A DNA stretch of 64,000 bases, from the NCBI RefSeq assembly GCF_030812195.1, contig NZ_JAUSSF010000002.1:186001-250000 (forward strand). Reading direction: 5' to 3'. Origin of the DNA: Chryseobacterium lathyri (lineage in GTDB: Bacteria > Bacteroidota > Bacteroidia > Flavobacteriales > Weeksellaceae). Every line of letters begins with the position of its first letter. Position 1 is the stretch's first letter. Shown here one piece after another: positions 17,835 to 26,882 of the stretch. The notes below the pieces were generated by a model. The model had not been told where the DNA came from and did not search any database. It was given only the letters and a program-made list of their open reading frames with translations. The position numbers and the translations under genes were made by a program.

Positions 17835-19952
17835 TTAACCTTTTGCTTTAGCAATGATTTCTTCAGCAACGTTTTGTGGAGTAGCCTGGTATTTCTCTAA
17901 TTCCATAGAAGAAGTAGCTCTTCCTGATGAAAGTGTTCTTAGAGTGGTTACATATCCAAACATTTCAGAAAGTGGAACAGAACCTTTGATTACAACAGCT
18001 CCGTTTTTCTCTTCCTGACCACTGATGGTACCTCTTCTCTTGTTAAGGTCACCAATGATATTACCCATATATTCTTCCGGAGTTACAACCTCCAGTTTCA
18101 TAATAGGCTCCATAATTACTGGCTTAGCAGCACGTCCCGCTTCTTTAAATCCTAATTTAGCAGCCATTTCAAAAGAAAGTGCATCAGAATCCACTGCGTG
18201 GAAAGATCCGTCTTTAAGAACTACTTTAATACCTTCAACTTCGAAACCAGCCAAAGGACCGTTTTTCATTGCAGCTTTAAAGCCTTTTTCAATTGCAGGA
18301 ACAAATTCTCTAGGAACGTTACCACCTTTGATCTCGTTAATAAATTCTAAACCTATTTTACCTTCGTCAGCTGGTCCTAATTCAAATACGATATCAGCAA
18401 ATTTACCTTTACCACCAGATTGTTTTTTGTAAACTTCTCTGTGCTGAGCAACTTTTGTAAGATTTTCTTTGTATTCTACCTGTGGCTGACCTTGGTTCAC
18501 TTCTACTTTGAACTCTCTTCTCATACGATCTACGATGATATCAAGGTGAAGCTCACCCATACCAGAGATAATCGTTTGTCCTGAAGCCTCATCTGTTCTA
18601 ACCGTAAATGTTGGATCTTCTTCAGCTAATTTAGCTAGAGCGTTACCCATTTTATCCTGGTCAGCTTTAGTTTTAGGCTCAACAGCGATACCAATTACCG
18701 GATCAGGGAAAACCATCGATTCAAGAACGATTGGGTTTTTCTCGTCACACATTGTATCACCTGTTTTGATAGATTTGAAACCTACCGCTGCACCAATATC
18801 TCCTGCTTCAATATATTCTACAGGATTTTGCTTGTTAGCGTGCATCTGATAGATTCTTGAGATTCTTTCTTTATCTCCTGAACGGGTGTTCAAGATATAA
18901 GAACCTGCATCCAGTCTTCCAGAGTATGCTCTGAAGAATGCCAATCTTCCCACGAACGGGTCAGTAGCAATCTTAAATGCTAAAGCCGAGAACGGCTCGT
19001 TTACGTCTGGTTTTCTTGTAATCTCAGCGTCAGTTCTAGGGTCAGTACCTTTGATATCATCTTTATCCAATGGTGAAGGCAAGTATTTACATACTGCATC
19101 CAACATAAACTGTACTCCTTTATTTTTGAATGAAGAACCACAAGTCATTGGGATAATCGATAAATCGATAGTAGCTTTTCTTAGAGCTTCGTTGATTTCG
19201 TCTTCAGAGATTGAATCCGGATCTTCGAAGAATTTCTCCATCAAAGTCTCATCGTAGTCAGCTACAGCTTCTACTAATTTCTCTCTGTATTCAAGAACTT
19301 CATCTTTCATGTCTTCCGGAATTGGAACTACCTCGAAAGTAGCACCTTGTCCAGCTTCATCCCAGATGATCGCTCTGTTTTTAATTAAGTCTACAACACC
19401 TTTGAAATCTTCTTCAGCACCGATTGGTAAAACGATTGGAACTGCATTAGATCCTAACATTTCTTTTACTTGTTTTACAACGTTCAAGAAGTCAGCACCC
19501 TGTCTGTCCATTTTGTTTACGAATCCCATTCTCGCTACTTTGTAATTGTCAGCAAGTCTCCAGTTTGTTTCAGACTGAGGCTCTACTCCATCTACTGCAG
19601 AGAATAAGAATACCAATCCATCCAATACTCTCAAAGATCTGTTTACTTCTACAGTGAAGTCAACGTGTCCCGGTGTATCGATGATGTTGAAGTGGTAAGG
19701 TTTAGTTTCAGCTACAGGCTTTCCTTGATCAGTTGGAAAGTTCCAAGAACAAGTAGTTGCAGCAGAAGTAATGGTAATACCTCTTTCTGCTTCCTGCTCC
19801 ATCCAGTCCATTGTAGAAGCACCATCGTGAACTTCACCAATTTTGTGGTTTACCCCTGTATAGAATAAAATCCTTTCTGTAGTGGTAGTTTTACCAGCAT
19901 CAATGTGTGCGGCAATACCAATATTTCTTGTAAATTTAAGATCTCTACTCAT
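17835..19952 (-). CDS. fusA: Elongation factor G
   Basis: Translocation GTPase. It has 705 residues with G1 [15 protein letters not shown] (15-29), the switch-2 region [17 protein letters not shown], and [10 protein letters not shown] as the nucleotide-specificity motif. Domain IV shows the [21 protein letters not shown] region. It lies between rpsG (6 bases) and rpsJ as in a classical str operon, which supports the canonical translocase. Confidence 0.98.
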   Translation of the reverse strand: MSRDLKFTRNIGIAAHIDAGKTTTTERILFYTGVNHKIGEVHDGASTMDWMEQEAERGITITSAATTCSWNFPTDQGKPVAETKPYHFNIIDTPGHVDFTVEVNRSLRVLDGLVFLFSAVDGVEPQSETNWRLADNYKVARMGFVNKMDRQGADFLNVVKQVKEMLGSNAVPIVLPIGAEEDFKGVVDLIKNRAIIWDEAGQGATFEVVPIPEDMKDEVLEYREKLVEAVADYDETLMEKFFEDPDSISEDEINEALRKATIDLSIIPMTCGSSFKNKGVQFMLDAVCKYLPSPLDKDDIKGTDPRTDAEITRKPDVNEPFSALAFKIATDPFVGRLAFFRAYSGRLDAGSYILNTRSGDKERISRIYQMHANKQNPVEYIEAGDIGAAVGFKSIKTGDTMCDEKNPIVLESMVFPDPVIGIAVEPKTKADQDKMGNALAKLAEEDPTFTVRTDEASGQTIISGMGELHLDIIVDRMRREFKVEVNQGQPQVEYKENLTKVAQHREVYKKQSGGKGKFADIVFELGPADEGKIGLEFINEIKGGNVPREFVPAIEKGFKAAMKNGPLAGFEVEGIKVVLKDGSFHAVDSDALSFEMAAKLGFKEAGRAAKPVIMEPIMKLEVVTPEEYMGNIIGDLNKRRGTISGQEEKNGAVVIKGSVPLSEMFGYVTTLRTLSSGRATSSMELEKYQATPQNVAEEIIAKAKG

Positions 19953-19958
19953 TTCTAA

Positions 19959-20435
19959 TTAGAATTTAAAGTGTGAGAAAGCCTTGTTAGCTTCCGCCAT
20001 TTTGTGAGTATCAGATTTCTTTTTGTAAGCAGCACCTTCTTCTCTAGAAGCAGCTACCACTTCATTAGCCAATTTCAAAGCCATAGACTTATCATTTCTA
20101 GCTTTTGAATATTTGATTAACCATTTCATTGCCATAGAAATTTTTCTATCAGCTCTGATTGGCATAGGGATTTGGAAGTTAGCTCCACCTACTCTTCTAG
20201 AACGTACTTCTACGTGAGGCATTACATTAGTAAGTGCATCTTTCCAGATTTCAAGTGCAGTTTTTTCGTTATCTCCTTTTTTAGTTTCTACGATATCTAA
20301 TGCATCATAGAAAATTTTGAATGCGATTGACTTCTTACCGTCAAGCATTAGGTTATTTACGAATCTAGTTACCAATTGATCATTAAACTTCGGATCTGGT
20401 AACAACGGTCTTTTTTTCGCTTTTGTCTTTCTCAT
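19959..20435 (-). CDS. rpsG: 30S ribosomal protein uS7
   Basis: Primary assembly protein of the 30S head. It has 158 residues with the start [20 protein letters not shown] and the conserved motif [20 protein letters not shown] near residue 72. It is second in the str operon, 23 bases after rpsL. Confidence 0.98.
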   Translation of the reverse strand: MRKTKAKKRPLLPDPKFNDQLVTRFVNNLMLDGKKSIAFKIFYDALDIVETKKGDNEKTALEIWKDALTNVMPHVEVRSRRVGGANFQIPMPIRADRKISMAMKWLIKYSKARNDKSMALKLANEVVAASREEGAAYKKKSDTHKMAEANKAFSHFKF

Positions 20436-20458
20436 TGCTTTTGTACCTTATTTAATGA

Positions 20459-20872
20459 TTATTTTTTCTTTCCTTTTGCTGGTGCAGCAGCTGCCTGACC
20501 TGGCTTAGGTCTCTTAGCTCCATACTTCGATCTTCTCTGTGTTCTTCCATTTACACCTGCAGTGTCTAAAGCACCTCTTACGATGTGGTAACGTACTCCC
20601 GGTAGGTCTTTCACCCTTCCGCCTCTTACCAATACTATCGAGTGCTCTTGAAGATTATGTCCTTCGCCCGGGATGTAGGCGTTGACTTCTTTCCCGTTAG
20701 AAAGTCTTACCCTTGCTACTTTTCTAAGTGCAGAGTTAGGTTTCTTAGGAGTGGTAGTATATACTCTCGTACATACACCTCGTCTTTGTGGACAAGAATC
20801 AAGGGCAGCCGATTTGCTCTTCTTGGCAAGCGTGGCTCTTCCTTTTCTTACTAATTGTTGAATAGTAGGCAT
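20459..20872 (-). CDS. rpsL: 30S ribosomal protein uS12
   Basis: Decoding-centre protein of 137 residues, starting [20 protein letters not shown]. Both lysines whose mutation gives streptomycin resistance in other bacteria are wild type ([12 protein letters not shown] and [13 protein letters not shown]). The C-terminus has a short Ala/Lys tail. It is first in the str operon and has a good promoter 25 bases upstream. Confidence 0.98.
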   Translation of the reverse strand: MPTIQQLVRKGRATLAKKSKSAALDSCPQRRGVCTRVYTTTPKKPNSALRKVARVRLSNGKEVNAYIPGEGHNLQEHSIVLVRGGRVKDLPGVRYHIVRGALDTAGVNGRTQRRSKYGAKRPKPGQAAAAPAKGKKK

Positions 20873-20896
20873 TTAATTGCTTTTTATTTTAGGGTG

Positions 20897-20927
20897 CAAA
20901 AATAGGAATATTTTTTTAATCTACAAA
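20897..20927 (-). promoter_or_regulatory. Promoter of the str operon
   Basis: On the minus strand TTTG (20927-20924), a 19-base spacer and TATTTTTG (20904-20897) fit the Bacteroidota promoter consensus. The spacing equals that of the rplC promoter. The leader to rpsL would be only about 18 bases. Confidence 0.8.
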
Positions 20928-21073
20928 AACTTATATGAAAATTAAAATCAAACACTTACACGAAAAAGGAGTCGCCTCTGAACAACCCAATAACAGACTG
21001 TTGATTTACATTGAGAAATATGAAATTAGAAGAGAGGTCTTATCTTACAGGCTATATATTAATAATTGTAAAA

Positions 21074-22660
21074 TTATTCTGTTATTTTTACGGCAACATT
21101 TTTATTCCAGTCAAATTTTTTCACATTCTGCTTCAAAGAATTATGGATATTGGGGTTTATAGAATAAATGGACACTTTAGTATCTCCAAGCACTGCATTC
21201 AGCCCTTCAATTTCCAGTATTGCAACTTTTTCCCAACTTTTAGGAACATACCCATCCAGCCAGCTTTCATATATAATAGCCAATTGGTAATCATTCTGTA
21301 TAGAATACTGTGTCAAAAAATTTTCGAACTCCTTATCTGTTTCATTTTTTTTAACCTTAAAAGGAATTACTTCTGCTGACCCTAATCCCGCAGTATCCAG
21401 CAAATGAATATCTGTAAAGTAACATATGGCACCAATATCATTGGCAACTACTTTAGAACTTTTATAGTATTTTTTCAGAAATCTTGCCGTCTGAATCTGC
21501 TGTTCGTAGATATTCCGACTTCCGTATATAATCAGTAGATGTACAAGGCCTATTTTAAGAACTAGCACCATACCTGTAAATAATACAAAAAGTACGGCAC
21601 TTCTATTTTGTTTTAATAAATAAGCTCTGCTCACAAAAATAGTTTTCAGCCTGGGTATAATAATCATAGCAAAAGCTGCCAGCAAATAGGCCTCGTAACG
21701 GTAAAAGTTGGTGAACTGACCAAAAGCACCCTGAACAAATAAGTTGATGACCAATACAATTAGCAGAAAGTTATGAACAACTATTTCTCTAAAGCTTAAT
21801 TTATTTTTATAATCTTTAAAAATTAAGAGGACAGCTGTACAAAGCGGAAACAGTCCCGCTAAATAAAAATAAGGCTTCAATATTATTTTATACAAAAATA
21901 TATTTTTAATCTGCACAACATAATGTCCAGAGAAATCTAGTTTCGTTCCCTTTACCATCACAGAATTAGGAAAGAAATATCCGGTTTTCTGATAGGTGAA
22001 ACAACCAAATATCAAAATAGGAATAAAACCGAACAATAGTACAATGACACTCTGTTTACCTTTTCTCAGCAAAAGAAAAACAAAAGCAAGTGCAAGGAAA
22101 TAGAACATACTTTCAAACCTTATCAGCCCCAATAAAGCAATGGTAATATAAAACCAGCCGGAATAAGGAGATTTTTCAAAATCAGTAGCTCTCCACTTTT
22201 CAAAGCAATAAACATTAATGGTTATCAACACTACCTGAAGCCCATGTTCCATGCCCGAAAAAATAAGCAAATGAACGGAAGCAAAAAGAAGAGTAAAAAT
22301 CCCTGCGAAAACAATTGACTTATTTTCTTTAAACAAGTCCGAATAATATTTGTTGAGAAAGTAAACTATCAGAAAACCACAGCCCAGATTAAAAATCAAT
22401 GGAAACAGTTGGTAATTTCCAAAACAATAGATAAGTCCCGCTAAAATAAACGTAAAAAGAGGGGACGAAGAAGAAGATGAAAAAGAATATTCTGTAACGC
22501 CCCAGACCCCATGAAGCGCAAAATTCTTAGCCATTGCCAGATGAATATATGCATCATCTAATATATAGGTGAAATTATTCTCCGTTTCAGAAAGCATGAG
22601 TAGGATATATATAAAACACATCCCAAAAAATACCGCTGCTATTGTTAGTAAACTTTTCAT
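21074..22660 (-). CDS. Polytopic membrane protein, probable GT-C-type glycosyltransferase
   Basis: The 528-residue protein has about ten to eleven transmembrane helices. The first loop after helix 1 holds DDAYIHLAMAKNFALHG near residue 35. An acidic pair at this place is the hallmark of GT-C glycosyltransferases of the PMT/ArnT type that use lipid-linked sugars. The C-terminal part (about 400-528) is soluble and probably periplasmic. A serine run (FSSSSSSPL) follows the acidic loop. Substrate and pathway cannot be read from the sequence. It is a single gene between rpsL and dps. Confidence 0.65.
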   Translation of the reverse strand: MKSLLTIAAVFFGMCFIYILLMLSETENNFTYILDDAYIHLAMAKNFALHGVWGVTEYSFSSSSSSPLFTFILAGLIYCFGNYQLFPLIFNLGCGFLIVYFLNKYYSDLFKENKSIVFAGIFTLLFASVHLLIFSGMEHGLQVVLITINVYCFEKWRATDFEKSPYSGWFYITIALLGLIRFESMFYFLALAFVFLLLRKGKQSVIVLLFGFIPILIFGCFTYQKTGYFFPNSVMVKGTKLDFSGHYVVQIKNIFLYKIILKPYFYLAGLFPLCTAVLLIFKDYKNKLSFREIVVHNFLLIVLVINLFVQGAFGQFTNFYRYEAYLLAAFAMIIIPRLKTIFVSRAYLLKQNRSAVLFVLFTGMVLVLKIGLVHLLIIYGSRNIYEQQIQTARFLKKYYKSSKVVANDIGAICYFTDIHLLDTAGLGSAEVIPFKVKKNETDKEFENFLTQYSIQNDYQLAIIYESWLDGYVPKSWEKVAILEIEGLNAVLGDTKVSIYSINPNIHNSLKQNVKKFDWNKNVAVKITE

Positions 22661-22781
22661 TTACCTGCAATATTAGTACTTCCAAACTATTTTTAAAAAT
22701 TTTCATATAGTTATCTTCTATTGAGATTGAAAGCTTTTCGGCATAATATTTTCTAAATTTGTTAACATAAAAAATAAACAT

Positions 22782-23258
22782 ATGAAAAATGCAAGCATTA
22801 TCGGCCTGAAAGAAGCTGACTGTAAGAACATTTCAGAAAAATTAAATAATCTTTTAGCCAATTATTCAATATTTTATCAAAATACAAGAGGTTCACACTG
22901 GAATATAAAGGGAGAGCAGTTCTTTACCCTCCATCCTAAGTTCGAGGAACTGTACAACAGTCTTGTATTAAAAATCGATGAGATCGCAGAAAGAATCCTT
23001 ACATTAGGCGCCACCCCTGCCCATAACTATTCAGACTATTTAAAAGTAGCAACCATTAAAGAAAGCAAAGAAGTAACGGATGCCACTAAAAGTGTTGAGC
23101 TTATTTTAAATTCTTTCAAAGTAGTAATCGATCTACAGAGAGAGCTTCTGGAGATCACAGATGCTGCAGGAGATGAAGGAACCAATTCCCAGATGAGCGA
23201 CTACATTACTGAACAAGAAAAAGAAGTATGGATGTACAATTCCTATTTAGGGAAGTAA
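22782..23258 (+). CDS. dps: Dps-family DNA-protection ferritin
   Basis: Mini-ferritin that oxidises and stores iron and protects DNA under oxidative stress. The 158-residue protein keeps the inter-subunit ferroxidase residues His39, His51, Glu55, Asp66 and Glu70 (GSHWNIKG, LHPKFEELY, IDEIAERI). A TAAATTTG box (22754-22761) lies about 20 bases before the ATG. It is monocistronic: a terminator follows within 60 bases. Confidence 0.93.
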   Translation: MKNASIIGLKEADCKNISEKLNNLLANYSIFYQNTRGSHWNIKGEQFFTLHPKFEELYNSLVLKIDEIAERILTLGATPAHNYSDYLKVATIKESKEVTDATKSVELILNSFKVVIDLQRELLEITDAAGDEGTNSQMSDYITEQEKEVWMYNSYLGK

Positions 23259-23283
23259 CCTACAAAAATCACCTGATTAATAA

Positions 23284-23312
23284 AAAAATCGTCTTACATT
23301 TAGGCGATTTTT
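23284..23312 (+). terminator. Terminator of dps
   Basis: AAAAATCGTC (23284-23293) pairs with GGCGATTTTT (23303-23312), with one G-T wobble and a 9-base loop, ending in a T run. A TATATTTG box (23325-23332) for pncB follows at once. Confidence 0.8.
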
Positions 23313-23351
23313 ATTTTAAATGACTATATTTGCGTTAAAATTACACATATT

Positions 23352-24530
23352 ATGCACGACGTTCGATTAAACTCTATACTGGATAACGATTTCTATAAAA
23401 TAACGATGCAAAATGCAGTGGTAAAGCTATTTCCAAGCTCCATTGTAAAATATGAATTCATCAACAGGGGCAAACATCAATTTCCGGCAGGTTTTGATGC
23501 AGCTTTAAAGGAAGCCGTCAACAAAATGGCAGAATTAAAACTTACCAAGGACGAAAAAAAATTCATGGCAAGAACCTGTCCTTATATAGACCTTCCCTAT
23601 CTGGATTTTTTAGAAGGCTATCATTACGATCCGTCTGAAGTAAAGATACACCAGGAAGGCAGTGAGCTTTCCGTAACTGTTGAGGGGCTTTGGTACAGAA
23701 CTATCCTTTGGGAAGTTCCCCTTCTTGCTTTGATCAGTGAACTTCATTACGAAATGAATCATATGGAAAGAGATTCCAATGAGATCGTTATGAACAGAAC
23801 ACTGGAAAAAGCGGCTTCGCTGGCGAGATTAGGTGTAAATTTCGCAGAATTCGGAACCAGAAGAAGACATTCTTATAAAGTACAGAATCTGGTAATGGAA
23901 GCTTTAACGCATAGTAAAGAATCAACTTTTATCGGGAGCTCCAATGTTCATTTTGCCATGAAATATGGCGTAAAACCTATTGGTACCCACGCACACGAAT
24001 GGTTTATGTTTCACGCTGCTGAATACGGATTCAAAATGGCCAATGAGCTGGCTCTGGAGCACTGGGTAGATGTTTACAGAGGCGATCTTGGAGTTGCACT
24101 TTCAGATACCTATACTACCGATGTTTTCTTCCAGCAGTTCGATAAGAAATTTGCCAAACTGTTTGACGGTGTGCGCCATGACAGTGGTGATCCATTGGAA
24201 TTTGCAGATAAAACAATAGCCCACTACACCAATAACGGGATTAATCCTTTATTTAAATATATCATTTTCTCTGATGCCTTGAACCTTGAAAAAGTAGAAG
24301 AAATTACCAATTACTGCAAAGGAAAGATCGGCGTATCATTCGGGATCGGGACCAATCTTACCAACGATGTCGGTTTAAAACCAATGAATATCGTCATGAA
24401 ACTGATCGGAGTACAGGCACCGAATAAGGAATGGATTGCCACAGTAAAGCTTTCCGACGAGCACGGAAAATATACCGGTGACCCTAAAATGATTGAGCTC
24501 GCTAAGGAATTTTTAAGAATAAAAGATTAA
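23352..24530 (+). CDS. pncB: Nicotinate phosphoribosyltransferase
   Basis: Converts nicotinate and PRPP to nicotinate mononucleotide in NAD salvage (Preiss-Handler pathway). The 392-residue protein is of PncB size and shows NDFYKITMQNAV (12-23), EFGTRRRHSYKVQNLVMEAL near residue 170 with the active-site region, GTHAHEWFMFH near 214 and RHDSGDP near 278. The TATATTTG box 19 bases upstream is the likely promoter. A perfect palindrome begins at the base after its stop codon. Confidence 0.95.
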   Translation: MHDVRLNSILDNDFYKITMQNAVVKLFPSSIVKYEFINRGKHQFPAGFDAALKEAVNKMAELKLTKDEKKFMARTCPYIDLPYLDFLEGYHYDPSEVKIHQEGSELSVTVEGLWYRTILWEVPLLALISELHYEMNHMERDSNEIVMNRTLEKAASLARLGVNFAEFGTRRRHSYKVQNLVMEALTHSKESTFIGSSNVHFAMKYGVKPIGTHAHEWFMFHAAEYGFKMANELALEHWVDVYRGDLGVALSDTYTTDVFFQQFDKKFAKLFDGVRHDSGDPLEFADKTIAHYTNNGINPLFKYIIFSDALNLEKVEEITNYCKGKIGVSFGIGTNLTNDVGLKPMNIVMKLIGVQAPNKEWIATVKLSDEHGKYTGDPKMIELAKEFLRIKD

Positions 24531-24567
24531 ATTTAAATATCTGATGTCTGACATCAGATATTTAAAT
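24531..24567. repeat. Perfect 37-base palindrome after pncB
   Basis: Two 18-base arms (ATTTAAATATCTGATGTC and its exact complement) flank a single T at 24549. The palindrome begins directly after the pncB stop. It is not followed by a T run, so it is not a standard terminator; it could be an mRNA 3' end hairpin, a protein-binding site or a cruciform. Confidence 0.85.
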
Positions 24568-24590
24568 ACTTACTTTATAATGCAATTACT

Positions 24591-25061
24591 ATGAAATTAA
24601 AAATTTATTTATCCCTCACTCTTTTAGTGGCAACTTTATCTTTTGCCCAAGAAAAGAAAGCAGAAAAACCAAAATTCAACCAGGAGCTGGCAACATCTCT
24701 CGGCGCTGATAAATACGGAATGAAGCCTTACACGATCGTGATGCTCACTAAAGGCAATACAAAAGTTGATGATAAAGCCCAAATGGGAGAGCTAATGAAA
24801 GGCCATATGGCAAACATCGGGAAGCTGGCTGATGAAGGAAAAATTGTGGTGGCCGGTCCTTTCCTGGAACAAAACAAAGAAAATTACCGCGGCATGTTTA
24901 TCTTCAACACAAAATCCAAAGAGGAAGCTGAACAATGGGTAAAAACTGACCCTGCCGTACGGGCCGGGATCTTCGGGTATGAAATCTTCCCTTGGTATGG
25001 ATCTGCTGCATTGCCTTTGTATTTAAAACATCATGGAGAAATATCTAAGGAAAATCCATAG
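24591..25061 (+). CDS. Exported YCII-domain protein
   Basis: A 156-residue protein with a signal peptide (MKLKIYLSLTLLVATLSFAQ) and one YCII-like ferredoxin-fold domain. The features are YTIVMLTKGN, a GHMANIGKLADEGKIVVAGPF segment and EEAEQWVKTDPAVRAGIF, which includes the family's conserved His and Asp. Most YCII proteins are cytoplasmic and their activities are poorly known; export is unusual but recurs in Flavobacteriia. The next gene starts 2 bases after its stop. Confidence 0.8.
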   Translation: MKLKIYLSLTLLVATLSFAQEKKAEKPKFNQELATSLGADKYGMKPYTIVMLTKGNTKVDDKAQMGELMKGHMANIGKLADEGKIVVAGPFLEQNKENYRGMFIFNTKSKEEAEQWVKTDPAVRAGIFGYEIFPWYGSAALPLYLKHHGEISKENP

Positions 25062-25063
25062 AA

Positions 25064-25651
25064 ATGGGATTTTACAGTAATTTTTCAGAAAAAGACCTGA
25101 TCGAATCTTATACCAATCAAATAGATTACCAAGGTAAGGCTGATCAAGAAATTTTAGAAGAAATTTTAAGCAGGAGTTCTTTGGATGATTTCCTTTTTAA
25201 AATTAAAACTCAAAAATTATTGCTGGATGAGCAAAATAGAATTATCAGAGAAATTCATGGACATTACATGAGTAAATTATCAAAACAGGAATGTTTATCG
25301 TTATTAAGCTCTGATTTATTATCTGATAAAACCATTAGAATCCTTGTAGATATAAAATACAAACAGATTCATCAGAATGTTGAGAATTTAAAAGTTGATT
25401 CAGATACTTTGATGTACAGCTTTATCGGAACTATAGTAGCCTCGGTCGTCAGTACCATTATTATTCTGACCATTTTATACAAATTTACATTTTTATCAGT
25501 TTTCAATTTCGGTTTACTTATACCTGCTTACATTATTAATTATTGGATCATAAGATTATTTACAGGAAAAACACGTGATAATTTGGCAGTATTCATTGCT
25601 TCATTTATAGCGACTGTACTTAACTGTGTGTATTTTGTTCTCTTTATTTAA
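25064..25651 (+). CDS. Membrane protein of unknown function
   Basis: The 195-residue protein is not recognised. Residues 1-115 are soluble, charged and helical (DQEILEEILSRSSLDDFLFKI), followed by four hydrophobic segments between about residues 115 and 195. It starts 2 bases after the YCII gene, so the two are likely co-translated. Base composition is more AT-rich than in the neighbours. Confidence 0.75.
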   Translation: MGFYSNFSEKDLIESYTNQIDYQGKADQEILEEILSRSSLDDFLFKIKTQKLLLDEQNRIIREIHGHYMSKLSKQECLSLLSSDLLSDKTIRILVDIKYKQIHQNVENLKVDSDTLMYSFIGTIVASVVSTIIILTILYKFTFLSVFNFGLLIPAYIINYWIIRLFTGKTRDNLAVFIASFIATVLNCVYFVLFI

Positions 25652-25790
25652 CAACTGTAACACCTATTAAAACATTAGCAAAAAAAATTAAACAAATCAA
25701 TATATAACTCCATAGTGATTTATTTTTTTCATTATCTTAGAGGTTCATTTCCAGATTTATAGAAATAAAAACCATCAAAAAATTAATTCC

Positions 25791-26045
25791 ATGAAAAAAA
25801 TGAACGTATCAAAAATTTCAAGAAAAGAATTGAAAAATGTATTTGGGGGAACTTTGTATCCTGCCTTGGAATGTTACTCCGACAGAGAATGCAGCCGCTA
25901 TGGTGAAGCAATGATTATGTGTCCCGACGGAACCTCTTCCATGACGGGACATATTTGCATGGGAGGTAAATGCATGCTGGCTACAGGATTCTGTGAACCT
26001 CTTGTCATTGGGCCTATCAATCCCGGACCAGTACCCGTTCCGTAA
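25791..26045 (+). CDS. Bacteriocin-like peptide with double-glycine leader
   Basis: The 84-residue precursor begins with MKKMNVSKISRKELKNVFGG, a double-glycine leader of the kind cleaved by C39-peptidase ABC exporters. The predicted mature 64 residues hold six cysteines (EC, EC, MC, IC, KC, FC), suggesting three disulphides, and end in a proline-rich tail (INPGPVPVP). Such orphan peptides are widespread in Chryseobacterium and are usually called bacteriocin-like; antimicrobial activity is unproven. No exporter or immunity gene is obvious nearby, unless the adjacent four-helix membrane protein plays such a role. Confidence 0.75.
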   Translation: MKKMNVSKISRKELKNVFGGTLYPALECYSDRECSRYGEAMIMCPDGTSSMTGHICMGGKCMLATGFCEPLVIGPINPGPVPVP

Positions 26046-26125
26046 ATACCCAAATAATTTATAGTGAGTCTTCCGGGCTCACTTTTTTATCATACTTAAT
26101 AAGCAGAACCATTATATCTCCCAAA

Positions 26126-26803
26126 ATGAAAAGGAACCTTAGCATCTTGTTTTTATTGTATCTAAGCATTTTTTGTGCAGCTCAAAATAAAAAGTATCCT
26201 GAAATTATTAATTCAGGGTATAAGGGAAAAATACGTTCAATTACAATCAAAATATATAGTGATTCAATAAAAGATAAATCTGCTGATTCTTTAATCTCTG
26301 TGAAAACCCGTTATTATAATGAAGACGGAAATGCTACAAAAGAATCATATCAAAGTGATAAAAACCAGCAAGTAACTGAGTATGAATTTAAAAACGGGTT
26401 AAGAACAGGATATTCCCTCAGCAGACATGGAGAAGTCAGGCTCAGAGCGAAAATTATTCAGCAAAAGGGCGGATATATTATTAACCTCTATGATTTACAA
26501 AACAGGCAGGTATCAAAAGATAAATATAAGTATAATGAGCTTCTAAGAATAAAAAGCAATGAACGCATGATTTATGATAATCGGAACGGCCAACTTAAAA
26601 GCCATTCATTTGTCGGTTACTATTACAGCGAAGAAGGATTTATTTCAGGATATGATGTGAAAGATTTATTGACTGCCCAAACCGTCACTTACAGATTTCA
26701 GATATCTCATAAAGACGATCACAAAAATCCGGACAAATTAATTCTATTAAAAAATAACCGCCCCTTTCAAAGTCATTCAATAGATATTGAGTATTATAAA
26801 TAA
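26126..26803 (+). CDS. Exported protein of unknown function
   Basis: A 225-residue protein with signal peptide MKRNLSILFLLYLSIFCAAQ. The mature part is a series of short beta-hairpin repeats (KTRYYNEDGNATKESYQSDK, QVTEYEFKNGLRTGY, INLYDLQNRQVSKDKYKYN), resembling YD/MORN-like hairpins found in many Bacteroidota exported proteins. The function is unknown. It lies alone between the double-glycine peptide and rmuC. Confidence 0.75.
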   Translation: MKRNLSILFLLYLSIFCAAQNKKYPEIINSGYKGKIRSITIKIYSDSIKDKSADSLISVKTRYYNEDGNATKESYQSDKNQQVTEYEFKNGLRTGYSLSRHGEVRLRAKIIQQKGGYIINLYDLQNRQVSKDKYKYNELLRIKSNERMIYDNRNGQLKSHSFVGYYYSEEGFISGYDVKDLLTAQTVTYRFQISHKDDHKNPDKLILLKNNRPFQSHSIDIEYYK

Positions 26804-26882
26804 ATCTCCATGCTTGTCATTCTATAAAATTTTGATGGTTTCCCATAAAAGAAATCAATTTTTCTTTTTGTAATTTTGAAAC

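Noticed and set aside
21011-21379. Plus-strand open frame at the end of the GT-C-like gene
   Set aside because: It is antisense to the coding C-terminus of the membrane protein, with no promoter of its own and an implausible peptide.
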